From positions 1-49,177 of the forward strand of contig NZ_QGOK01000028.1 of assembly GCF_003259175.1 (NCBI RefSeq): a stretch of 49,177 nt of DNA. The letters run 5' to 3'. The position numbers and the translations under genes were made by a program. The notes below the pieces were generated by a model. That model was not told the origin of the DNA. It was given only the letters and a program-made list of their open reading frames with translations, and did no database searches. The stretch comes from Marinomonas shanghaiensis. Lineage in GTDB: Bacteria; Pseudomonadota; Gammaproteobacteria; Pseudomonadales; Marinomonadaceae. Positions 15,282 to 22,310 of the stretch are shown one piece after another (positions within the stretch are counted from its first letter, which is position 1; each line of letters opens with the position of its first letter).

Positions 15282-16111
15282 GTGTTGATGCTACCCGTTG
15301 GGCTTGGTTGGCTAGTCCAGCTAAATCTTCTGAGCTGCTTGTTTTGTTGTCTATGGCTGATCGCGCAGGCGAAGACCACACGTGTTGGCCGTCTGTTGCT
15401 CGTTTGGTAAAAGATACGAAGCTGAATGAAAAGACGGTTAACACGGCCTTAAAAGGGCTGGTTGCTCAGGGTCTTATACACGATACAGGTAAGCGTGTAG
15501 GCAGCACTGGCCGCGTTAAAATCTATCGTTTGGTGGGGGTTTTGGGGCGTGATGAGCAATCCGGTAATTCAGGGAATTCACCCCAATCAGAAAAATCAAA
15601 TACACCCAATAATGGTGGTATTCAATCTGGGGATGAAATAGGCCCAAATACGGGGGAAATATCTAATACCCCCAAAAACGGAATACTTCCTAATTTACCG
15701 TGTAATACCCCCGAAATTGGGGGGACTAAATACCCCCAAAATAGGGGGTCAGAACCTATCACTTTAGAACCTAACATAGAACCTAACACTTCTTTGGGTT
15801 CGCCTCCGGCAAACGCTACCAAAAAACCAAAACGTGCTTGTTCGTATCCGAGTGATTTTTCGGTTGATCAGGACATGGTTGACTGGCTGAACGAAAAAGG
15901 GATTACAACACCTTGGCCGCTGGAAACGGAAAAGTTTGCCAATTACCACATCGCGAAAGGTTCTACGTTCAAAGATTGGAAGGCCGCATGGCGAGGCTGG
16001 ATGCTGAATTCGATGAAGTACAGCGTTCCTGCTCAATCAACAGCGCCCGCTCAAAACGGTCGCCAAGGCGTTAACGACGAGCTTAACAACATTCACAACA
16101 CGGATTGGTAG
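15278..16111 (+). CDS. Lambda-O-like replication initiator with HTH domain
   Basis: The N-terminal helix-turn-helix (residues ~15-75; SSELLVLLSMADRAGEDHTC, WPSVARLVKDTKLNEKTVNT) matches the HTH_36-type domain of phage replication proteins. A low-complexity centre (about 90-170) is rich in NTP/NGG motifs because the DNA there is a set of repeats. The C-terminal half (YPSDFSVDQDMVDWLNEKGI, FKDWKAAWRGWMLNSMKY) is the conserved DnaT-like DNA-binding part. The repeats inside the gene probably form the origin. Confidence 0.8.
   Translation: MSVDATRWAWLASPAKSSELLVLLSMADRAGEDHTCWPSVARLVKDTKLNEKTVNTALKGLVAQGLIHDTGKRVGSTGRVKIYRLVGVLGRDEQSGNSGNSPQSEKSNTPNNGGIQSGDEIGPNTGEISNTPKNGILPNLPCNTPEIGGTKYPQNRGSEPITLEPNIEPNTSLGSPPANATKKPKRACSYPSDFSVDQDMVDWLNEKGITTPWPLETEKFANYHIAKGSTFKDWKAAWRGWMLNSMKYSVPAQSTAPAQNGRQGVNDELNNIHNTDW
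15599..15748. repeat. Iteron-like repeats inside the initiator gene (candidate origin)
   Basis: AATACCCCC occurs at 15665-15673, 15704-15712 and 15729-15737, and related ACCC/GGTGG and CGGGGG elements occur from 15599. The last two copies form CCCCC/GGGGG hairpins (15708-15724 and 15733-15748). Lambda and relatives carry ori iterons in the middle of gene O in the same way. Confidence 0.6.
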
Positions 16112-16121
16112 GGGGGCTGCC

Positions 16122-16484
16122 ATGTTTGATTCTAATAACGATTTGTTTAACGAATTTCCAGCGGCGGCAGATGCCTATTTTGAAGCCGCGAACAATGCCC
16201 ACGATGTGGCGAGCTGGAAACCTAGCCACCCAGTGGTGATGGAAGCAGCGCGCCGTGTAGGTTTTCAGGCTCTTCGTCGTCGTGACACTGGCGCGGGTAA
16301 ACGAGCCTTTGGTAAGCATTACAACGATGTGTGCAAGGCGTATTTGCGTGGCGAGCGATTTAAGCCGGTGATCATTGATAAACCGAAATTCGCGGAAAAG
16401 TTAAGTGAGCATGAGCTTCATCAGCGAAAAATGGTTGGGCGTCAGCGTGTTGGTGATCTTAAAGCACTGTTGGGGAGGGCGTGA
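16122..16484 (+). CDS. Hypothetical replication-region protein (120 aa)
   Basis: Contains HPVVMEAARRVGFQALRRRD and AFGKHYNDVCKAYLRGERF, a pattern of small proteins that follow phage initiator genes. The position fits a lambda P-like helicase-loader partner, but no AAA motif is visible. The role is open. Confidence 0.65.
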   Translation: MFDSNNDLFNEFPAAADAYFEAANNAHDVASWKPSHPVVMEAARRVGFQALRRRDTGAGKRAFGKHYNDVCKAYLRGERFKPVIIDKPKFAEKLSEHELHQRKMVGRQRVGDLKALLGRA

Positions 16485-16486
16485 GG

Positions 16487-16834
16487 ATGGATAATTCAGT
16501 TGTTTTGAATGCGTTGAGGTTTTACCGAGACAAGGTGCAGAAGGATTTCGATAAATTGGATGCGGTTTTTAGTGCTCGCCCAGGACAGGAATTAGTAGAC
16601 GTTTTGAAGGAAGCCCAAGAAATTATTTTCAAAGAAAACTGGTTTGAGTCTCATGGTGAGCGAATAAAAGAATTAGCAGACAAAGAAAAACAACTAAAAG
16701 CGGTTATAAGAAAGCAGCTCGACATTAAAGCTGGCGATAAACGCACCGCGCTACGGATTGAGCTTGATGAGATAGCTCGGGAGATAGTAAAGCAAGAGCA
16801 CTTATACTTACAGTGGCGGAGGGAGCGAGGATGA
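16487..16834 (+). CDS. Hypothetical coiled-coil protein (115 aa)
   Basis: Not recognised. Most of the protein is a charged helix (ERIKELADKEKQLKAVIRKQ, ELDEIAREIVKQEHLYLQW), suggesting a coiled coil. GGGGAGG precedes the ATG at 16487; a GTG at 16481 overlapping the previous stop is an alternative. Confidence 0.65.
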   Translation: MDNSVVLNALRFYRDKVQKDFDKLDAVFSARPGQELVDVLKEAQEIIFKENWFESHGERIKELADKEKQLKAVIRKQLDIKAGDKRTALRIELDEIAREIVKQEHLYLQWRRERG

Positions 16835-17154
16835 GTGAATTAGATTACGTCGGTTTTTTGGCGATGCTGTGGATTGCGTTTGTTTTCGTCGGCATTTATT
16901 ACATTTTGACTAACAAAATAGCTCAAAAAGAATCGGCTGAAATGCCGTTCTTGCATTGGATGGGGGCGTTTTGGCGCTTACCTGTTGGGATTATCGATTT
17001 GGTATTCGGGCGTAAGTTGCCCGATTGGATGGGGCCTGTTATTTGGTTTGCTCCGGTTTATTTGGTGGCGATTGTTAAATATTCGGAATTTCATTTTCTT
17101 GACTATGGCTGGGCTTTTTCTGTCGGAAAATTGATCATTATCAGGCTTTATTAA
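16831..17154 (+). CDS. Small inner-membrane protein (107 aa)
   Basis: Hydrophobic segments at residues ~6-26 (VGFLAMLWIAFVFVGIYYIL) and ~73-90 (MGPVIWFAPVYLVAIV), with a third weaker one. The ATG at 16831 overlaps the preceding stop and follows GGAGGGAGCGAGG. The function is unknown; a superinfection or membrane role is possible. Confidence 0.65.
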   Translation: MSELDYVGFLAMLWIAFVFVGIYYILTNKIAQKESAEMPFLHWMGAFWRLPVGIIDLVFGRKLPDWMGPVIWFAPVYLVAIVKYSEFHFLDYGWAFSVGKLIIIRLY

Positions 17155-17163
17155 GAGGTGGGT

Positions 17164-17391
17164 ATGTTTGAAAACAATATGAAGCATGAGGCTGGGTTAA
17201 ATAAACGCTACAAGCAAAGCATGAAGGGTAAATGGTTTAAAACCATTGATCGTATTCGTCTGCGAAGAAATGGCGCCACGATTAACATTCATAGGCACAA
17301 GTTGAACAGAAAGATACGCGCCTGTTATCCGAGGGGTAAGGCATTTTTTAAAATGGTTGATCTGATGATATTAGCAAGAGATCAAGCGTAG
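17164..17391 (+). CDS. Small basic protein (75 aa)
   Basis: Very rich in Lys/Arg (RYKQSMKGKWFKTIDRIRLR), so likely to bind nucleic acid. There is no recognised domain. AAGAGGTGGG precedes the ATG. Confidence 0.6.
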   Translation: MFENNMKHEAGLNKRYKQSMKGKWFKTIDRIRLRRNGATINIHRHKLNRKIRACYPRGKAFFKMVDLMILARDQA

Positions 17392-17427
17392 TTTAAACAA
17401 TCATCGCTGTGAAGCGAGGAGGTCATT

Positions 17428-17739
17428 ATGTTGAACATTGAAACACCCGCCGCGAAAGCCGGTGACCCAGAAACCAGCCACTTAGCAGCGGAGGCGATCA
17501 CGAAGAGTGGTGCGCGTCAGAAGCAAATGGAGCGCGTTGTTGCCATGGTCCAGAAAACCAGCGGTCTGACAAGCCGAGAGCTGGCGAGCAAACACGGTGA
17601 AGATCGCTACATGGTTGGTCGTCGATTGAGCGAAGCGGAAACCGCGCAAGAAGTGGAAAAAGGCCCTGTTCGTATTTGTGAAATCGGTAAGTGCAAAGCG
17701 GTTACCTGGTGGGTCAGGGGGACGGCTCCACGTGATTGA
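17428..17739 (+). CDS. Conserved phage winged-helix-like protein (103 aa)
   Basis: The pattern GDPETSHLAAEAITKSGARQ, then GLTSRELASKHGEDRYMVGR and VTWWVRG is familiar from small phage proteins next to replication genes. It is probably a winged helix. GAGGAGG precedes the ATG. No defined function is known to me. Confidence 0.7.
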   Translation: MLNIETPAAKAGDPETSHLAAEAITKSGARQKQMERVVAMVQKTSGLTSRELASKHGEDRYMVGRRLSEAETAQEVEKGPVRICEIGKCKAVTWWVRGTAPRD

Positions 17740-17848
17740 TAAAAAGAAAGAGCTGTTTACTTTGGAACAGTTGTACGAATCCGGGCTTATCTCTTTGCAG
17801 CATTACACAGAGCAGAAGATAGATATTTTAAATAATAGAGAGGGCGTT

Positions 17849-18736
17849 ATGTCGAAAGTTGTTTTGGTTGGGTGTGATTTAGAAACGGGTGGTTTGAACG
17901 GTTACGAGACGTTAGCGAGCGGCGAGCGCGTTCATGGAGCGTTGCATTATCCGATTTTGGAAATGGCGTTTGTGATTTGTGATGACAAGTTGAATGAGCT
18001 TCGCAGCCTTAGTGTTGGTATTTGGGACGAGTCGTTTTTAGAGCGTCTTAGCCCTTGGGCGCTAAAGGCTCACACAGAGTCAGGCTTGATTGATCAGCTG
18101 CGCAATAAATCGGGTGAGCATACCGCAGTTTATGGCAGCAATGAGCTGGCGGTGAGGCATGTTTTAGGCTGGCTGATGCATCATGGTGTGGCGAAATACG
18201 ACCGCAAGGCGAAAACAGGCGGTATTTTGTTTGGTAATAGTATTGCGTTTGATGTGTCGTATCTCGATGCGCAAATGCCAAACCTTAAAGACTTCTTTCA
18301 CTATCGCACGATTGATGTGTCCACCATTGATTTGCTGCGCCAGACCGCTTGGGCGAGTGTTGGCTTGCCAAAAGCTGAGAAGGTTTATGCCCATACGGCC
18401 ATGAGCGACATCAAAGAGACGCTGACGGAATTGAAGGGTTATACGGATATATTTCGTCCTATTTGCGTTACAACTGGAAGTAACGATGTGCTAATGAGCC
18501 GTGATAATCGTCACGGCTGGAAGCTGGAAGAGTTGCTTGGGAAGGTGGCGGAGGAGCTGGCTGTCAAAACCAAGCGGCTGGAAGAGTCATTGGCGGGTGA
18601 TTTGGCTGATGAAGCGATTCGCAACAATCTAAGAATTAGAGACTTTCTTTTGAAGGCTCAGTCAATACAGTTTTCTACAATGAAAAGTTTTGAAAAGTTA
18701 GGTCCTGATCGCGGGCCATCTAACCCACGCATTTAG
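17849..18736 (+). CDS. DEDDh 3'-5' exonuclease (oligoribonuclease/RNase T-like)
   Basis: Exo I motif VGCDLETGG (residues 7-13), exo II GNSIAFDVSYLD, and exo III His-x4-Asp (HTAMSD) are all present, so the fold should be active on 3' ends of RNA or DNA. A ~95-residue helical C-terminal extension follows. GAGAGGG precedes the ATG at 17849. The frame is open upstream to a GTG at 17732 with its own GGGGGA, so a 334-aa form with 39 extra residues (FTLEQLYESGLISLQHY) is possible. Confidence 0.8.
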   Translation: MSKVVLVGCDLETGGLNGYETLASGERVHGALHYPILEMAFVICDDKLNELRSLSVGIWDESFLERLSPWALKAHTESGLIDQLRNKSGEHTAVYGSNELAVRHVLGWLMHHGVAKYDRKAKTGGILFGNSIAFDVSYLDAQMPNLKDFFHYRTIDVSTIDLLRQTAWASVGLPKAEKVYAHTAMSDIKETLTELKGYTDIFRPICVTTGSNDVLMSRDNRHGWKLEELLGKVAEELAVKTKRLEESLAGDLADEAIRNNLRIRDFLLKAQSIQFSTMKSFEKLGPDRGPSNPRI

Positions 18737-18828
18737 TTTTCATTTTAAAGGGCGTTCGCTGAGCGCCTTTGTGAATGTTCTCTATTAAACAGAAAATCAA
18801 TCATCGTCGTGATGACGAGGAGTAAATT

Positions 18829-19332
18829 ATGCGCTGGAAAGATTCAACTAAAGTTGGTTCGTTGGGCTGGTTGTCGTGGACAATCGTTAATCGCCACATT
18901 GACACGCTCATCAGTACGTCTGCGGATGCAGGGTGGCGCGGTGTCAGCAACGCGGGGAAGATCTGCGATATGTTGGAGTCTGGTGTGGTGCCAGAGTTTG
19001 GCGGTGGGGGCGACTCTAATGCGAAGATGATCAAGGCTATTGAGCAGCTGACGACGAAAGACAGCGGTTACGCGCATTTGTTTGACTCGCTGTCGCCTAT
19101 GCAAAGGCTGTGTTTGTTTGCGGCTGTGTTGGCTGAGGGGCGACGAGACGAGCGAGGTCAACCGCCGCTTAACGCTGTAATAGCGTCTCAAATCGGTCGG
19201 TATGCGGCTGAGTTGAGAATGAAAGCGCCACTCAAACGCCTCACTCCTGTTAATTATTCGGTGCATTTGTCGCGTGGCCGCGATGCTTTTTTAAAAGCTT
19301 TGCTTGCTGAGATCGCGGCGGTGGCTGAATGA
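18829..19332 (+). CDS. Hypothetical protein, possible late-gene regulator position
   Basis: A 167-residue protein with LSPMQRLCLFAAVLAEGRRD and a basic C-terminus. I do not recognise it. It ends the rightward early cluster just before the recombinase, where lambdoid phages often place an antiterminator, but no Q signature is visible. GAGGAG precedes the ATG. Confidence 0.6.
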   Translation: MRWKDSTKVGSLGWLSWTIVNRHIDTLISTSADAGWRGVSNAGKICDMLESGVVPEFGGGGDSNAKMIKAIEQLTTKDSGYAHLFDSLSPMQRLCLFAAVLAEGRRDERGQPPLNAVIASQIGRYAAELRMKAPLKRLTPVNYSVHLSRGRDAFLKALLAEIAAVAE

Positions 19333-20480
19333 CTAAGCGCATTACGGATTCATCTATTAAGTTTTTCTTGGCAAACAGCGATAAAATGTGGTGTTTTGAC
19401 TCTCGCCGTGTTGAATTTCGTGCCAATCCATCCCGCACGGGTGGCACGTTTTACGATGTGGTTTACCAAGGTAAATTGAAGAAGCGCACGGTGCTGGGAA
19501 AGTGGCCAGCACTGAAAGCCTCTGATTTGTTTAAGCGATTGAGTGAGATTCGCGGTCAATTGATGGCGGGTGAACGTACTGGCAAGAAAGTTGATACAGT
19601 GGCTGAGTGCGGTGCGCTTTTGTTATGGTTTGTTGATCATATCGAGAGCGATAAGACGTTTAGTTCGAACTATGTCAAAACCGCTTATTCGATTATTCAT
19701 ACCCATTTATTGGGCTGTTTTGAGGGTTTGCCCGTGGTGGGGCTGACTCGTAATGCGATTTATAAGCGGCTTTATCGCGCTAAGCAAACAGAGCTGGCGC
19801 TGTCGTCTATTCGCACCGCTTGGGCGGTGTTAAAGCGCGCCTGTTCGTTAGCAGCTAAGCTGGAAGTGGTTGCGGCGGATCCGTTAAAGGGTATCGGCTG
19901 GCGGGATTTTTCGACCAGCAAAGAAAAAGTGAAATCGGGGCGTTTAAAGGTCGATGACCTGACAACGGTTGCGGCAGCGATTGGTGAGGCGCAGGCGTTG
20001 AGGCGTTTGTTTTTTACGTTGCAGTTGTGCCAAGCCACACGCATTGAAGAGACATGCTTGGCGGAATGGTCGCAGTTTTATTTAGATCGTGGCGAATGGG
20101 TTATCCCCGCTGACGATACAAAAACGGGCGTGGAATTACGCACTCCGCTGGCCCCTGAGATTGTTGAGCTGTTGCGGCACGCTAAAGCGATGCGACGCGG
20201 CAAGTACGTGTTTAGCCGTTGCGGCACGCGACCCATTAGCACTATGACGGCTAGCAATTGGTACAAGGATTTGCGGCACGGCATGGATATGTATTTTACA
20301 TCGCACGACATGCGCAAACTGGCCAATGATTATTGGATGCAAAGTGGTGTGGATAGTACTGTGCGGAAAATGCTGCTTAACCACACGCGCGGGGATTTAG
20401 AGGGGCGATACGAAAGCGAATATGCATGGCCGCTGATGAAAGAGGCTGTTGGGAAACTGGCAGGGGTGGTGGTCAAATAG
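19329..20480 (+). CDS. Second tyrosine recombinase
   Basis: A 383-residue recombinase with Arg238 (ATRIEE), the Lys in DTKTG, His326-x-x-Arg329 (HDMR), a His in LLNHTRGDL and Tyr361 (GRYESEY), a complete catalytic set. The N-terminus (GGTFYDVVYQGKLKKRTVLG) resembles the arm-binding domain of phage integrases. It lies 19 kb from either att site, at the end of the replication operon, so it may resolve dimers or act on another site. It overlaps the previous gene by ATGA. Confidence 0.88.
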   Translation: MTKRITDSSIKFFLANSDKMWCFDSRRVEFRANPSRTGGTFYDVVYQGKLKKRTVLGKWPALKASDLFKRLSEIRGQLMAGERTGKKVDTVAECGALLLWFVDHIESDKTFSSNYVKTAYSIIHTHLLGCFEGLPVVGLTRNAIYKRLYRAKQTELALSSIRTAWAVLKRACSLAAKLEVVAADPLKGIGWRDFSTSKEKVKSGRLKVDDLTTVAAAIGEAQALRRLFFTLQLCQATRIEETCLAEWSQFYLDRGEWVIPADDTKTGVELRTPLAPEIVELLRHAKAMRRGKYVFSRCGTRPISTMTASNWYKDLRHGMDMYFTSHDMRKLANDYWMQSGVDSTVRKMLLNHTRGDLEGRYESEYAWPLMKEAVGKLAGVVVK

Positions 20481-20517
20481 AGCGATATTAATTGTGAGGT
20501 GTTGCCTGAAGCAAAAT

Positions 20518-20543
20518 AAGCCCAATGATGAATCATTGGGCTT
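20518..20543. terminator. Bidirectional terminator between convergent operons
   Basis: AAGCCCAATGAT (20518-20529) pairs perfectly with ATCATTGGGCTT (20532-20543). On the minus strand it is followed by a T-rich stretch, so it ends the island transcript. It also serves the rightward recombinase gene. Confidence 0.75.
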
Positions 20544-20605
20544 ACAGTTATTCCCATGCATATGGGTAACGTAGATCATGTCAGGTCTATTATTAGGCTG
20601 ACTAT

Positions 20606-20634
20606 TGGTTTATCCCCGCGTTTGCGGGGAGCAA
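20606..20634 (-). CRISPR. Solitary type I-E CRISPR-repeat-like element
   Basis: On the minus strand a 29-base element has the inverted arms CTCCCCGC and GCGGGGA around a short variable loop and ends in GATAAACC, the conserved 3' handle of type I-E repeats. Against the E. coli repeat as I remember it, 21 of 29 positions agree without gaps, and four of the eight mismatches are in the loop. It stands alone, 20 bases after the DUF1456 stop codon and before the terminator. Because T-rich sequence precedes rather than follows the hairpin on this strand, it is not an ordinary terminator. Confidence 0.65.
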
Positions 20635-20653
20635 AAAAATATTAGAGTGTTTA

Positions 20654-20920
20654 TTAGTTTTCGTCAACATCAAAATTATATATGATCAGGCCATTAACAA
20701 ACGCCTCTAGCGCCTCGTCGGGCATGGGTTTGTACATATTAACAGCTTTGCCATGAGTGTTCCCGCTAGAGGTTTTTTTGCGGTGTGGTGCGCTTAGCCA
20801 TCTGTCTATTTGAGATTTTGATGTCTCGTATCCGCCCGCCGCCAGGATGCTCAGCATCTCTGATCGGCTTGGTTTAAGTATGTAGCACAGTTTTTTTAGT
20901 ACAGAATTGTTGTCGATCAT
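20654..20920 (-). CDS. DUF1456 (YehS-like) protein
   Basis: An 88-residue protein. MIDNNSVLKKLCYILKPSRS, EMLSILAAGGYETSKSQIDR, WL and PMPDEALEAFVNGLI match one DUF1456 unit; chromosomal YehS has two. No biochemical function is established that I know of. The ATG overlaps the preceding stop (TAATG). Its 3' untranslated region carries the CRISPR-repeat-like element. Confidence 0.8.
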   Translation of the reverse strand: MIDNNSVLKKLCYILKPSRSEMLSILAAGGYETSKSQIDRWLSAPHRKKTSSGNTHGKAVNMYKPMPDEALEAFVNGLIIYNFDVDEN

Positions 20921-21417
20921 TATCCTAGATCCCTCGATCCTGTTATGTGGTTTTCTCCCGCCCAAATTTCGCTTTCAATTTGCTCGGAAATTTCTTTGGC
21001 GGTCCAGTCGAGTTCGCTAACTCTCAGCCACCCAGTAGTGAGGAATGACACTCGCCACTCCCCTGATTGTTTTATTCCGTTAGAGTAGTGCGCCCTCATT
21101 AAATACATTGTGCCGCTGCTTCCCTCTTCTGGCTCTTGTCGAACCGCTTGTCCATTAACAATTACAGGTAGGCATTCGTAGTGGTCCACTATGTCGCCGT
21201 TGCTGTCCATGTGAATTTCCTCTGGTTTGAGCGCGCTTATGTCGTGAGCAATACCACCAAAAACAGCAAACACCTGATTTCCTCGCTGACGGATCGCGTC
21301 GCTGCGTGGGTATTGCACCCATCCGTCTGATTCGCGCTCTCGCTCCTCGCATTTTTTCAACTCGTCGCTGACCAACTCAAGTTGTTCTTCTGTGTATTGA
21401 GTATTCAAAATATCCAT
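20920..21417 (-). CDS. Hypothetical protein of the accessory island (165 aa)
   Basis: Not recognised. It is acidic (many Asp/Glu, few basic residues) and soluble, with no clear motif. AAGGAG precedes the ATG. It is coupled to the DUF1456 gene by a 1-base stop/start overlap. Confidence 0.7.
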   Translation of the reverse strand: MDILNTQYTEEQLELVSDELKKCEERERESDGWVQYPRSDAIRQRGNQVFAVFGGIAHDISALKPEEIHMDSNGDIVDHYECLPVIVNGQAVRQEPEEGSSGTMYLMRAHYSNGIKQSGEWRVSFLTTGWLRVSELDWTAKEISEQIESEIWAGENHITGSRDLG

Positions 21418-21477
21418 GACTTCTCCTTGTTTCCGGGTTTGGGACGACCTGACAATCAGGCCGTATGTTTTTGGTGA

Positions 21478-21987
21478 TCAACATCTATATTTTTTGGTGT
21501 ATGCGTCTTGACGTTCAATTTCCTCAATGTCGGTTTGCTTGGTGTCGTACTGTAGCAGTTCCGCTGGCAGATACTCGCCTTTAGCGGATGGGTAAAACCA
21601 GAATTTGTAGTCTGGGTTCCATTTTGCGCCGTGTGATTTTGCGTTGTTTTTTTCGCTATAGTCGACGTCTAGGTAAATGTTGCAGGCACTTTTAGTCAAC
21701 TCGGCTTCTTTTTGGTTTGCCTGGAATTCTGCGAATTCGTTCACGTGGGCGTCAACTGGCTCGCCGAAAATTGCAATAAAGGCATCTTGAATGTCTTCTA
21801 CTGGTACAGCGTGGAAGCTGTTGTATTCTGCGCTGAAAAGCACTTCGCCTTGGTTTTTGTTGCGAGGCTTTTCGCCTTTAACGATTGTGACGATGGTATC
21901 TCCACGCTTATTTTTGGTAGTAATGAAGACGCGGATGTTGTCGCCGTTATCAAAAGTGCGGAAGTCGTTTGTGGTTGTGTATTTCAT
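21478..21987 (-). CDS. DUF5710-containing protein (169 aa)
   Basis: The C-terminal part (IYLDVDYSEKNNAKSHGAKW, NPDYKFWFYP) matches the DUF5710 motif found in plasmid and phage proteins, often with primase- or antirestriction-type partners. The N-terminal ~85 residues are unassigned. It is the first gene after promoter copy A. Confidence 0.75.
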   Translation of the reverse strand: MKYTTTNDFRTFDNGDNIRVFITTKNKRGDTIVTIVKGEKPRNKNQGEVLFSAEYNSFHAVPVEDIQDAFIAIFGEPVDAHVNEFAEFQANQKEAELTKSACNIYLDVDYSEKNNAKSHGAKWNPDYKFWFYPSAKGEYLPAELLQYDTKQTDIEEIERQDAYTKKYRC

Positions 21988-21990
21988 GTT

Positions 21991-22105
21991 ATCACCTATC
22001 TATTCGTGATTTGGTTAGGGCCAATCCCTCACTCCATGTAAGTTATATTAATATGGGCTAGCCCATAAGTAAAGCGTTAATTTGAATTTATTTTAAATTA
22101 TTTTC
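21991..22105. repeat. Duplicated promoter-leader block, copy A
   Basis: About 90% identical (12 mismatches in 115, no gaps, by eye) to 23981-24095. It includes the last codons of the 73-aa gene, the promoter with its operator palindrome, the leader and the ribosome site of the DUF5710 gene. Confidence 0.95.
22045..22073 (-). promoter_or_regulatory. Island promoter A with palindromic operator in spacer
   Basis: On the minus strand TTTACT (22073-22068), exactly 17 bases and TAATAT (22050-22045). The spacer holds the perfect 16-base palindrome TATGGGCTAGCCCATA (22052-22067). A dimeric repressor bound there would block RNA polymerase directly. Confidence 0.75.
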
Positions 22106-22309
22106 TAGGGCTTCAAATGCTGCTAATAATGCGGCTTCACGGGTGCCGCCGTGGCGGGAAACCACGCTCTCTATCCATGTCTTTTTCTGCTCTGGCGTTT
22201 TATCTGCTTCAGTGAATCGGACCGGTGCAAACACGGCGGCACCTTTTCTTTTTTCAGCGCGTTTTTTTTCAGCGCGCTGCTGTGCTGTTAATTCCACTTT
22301 TTCTGTCAT
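22088..22309 (-). CDS. Ribbon-helix-helix-like regulator candidate (73 aa)
   Basis: A basic N-terminus (EKKRAEKRKG) leads into a strand (AVFAPVRFTE) and two helices (PEQKKTWIESVVSRHGG, TREAALLAAFEALENN), the order of a ribbon-helix-helix DNA-binding protein. It follows the AcrVA2-like gene by 1 base and ends inside promoter block A. By position and fold it could be an Aca-type repressor of both promoters; this is inference. AGGGGA precedes the ATG. Confidence 0.65.
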   Translation of the reverse strand: MTEKVELTAQQRAEKKRAEKRKGAAVFAPVRFTEADKTPEQKKTWIESVVSRHGGTREAALLAAFEALENNLK

Positions 22310-22310
22310 G

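Noticed and set aside
20606..20634. The GC-rich hairpin as a simple intrinsic terminator
   Set aside because: The T-rich run lies before, not after, the hairpin on the minus strand, and on the plus strand A follows. A better terminator stands at 20518-20543.
22025..22041. ATG-GAG-TGA mini-frame in the duplicated leader
   Set aside because: It is present in both copies, but there is no separate ribosome site and it is too short to support without data.
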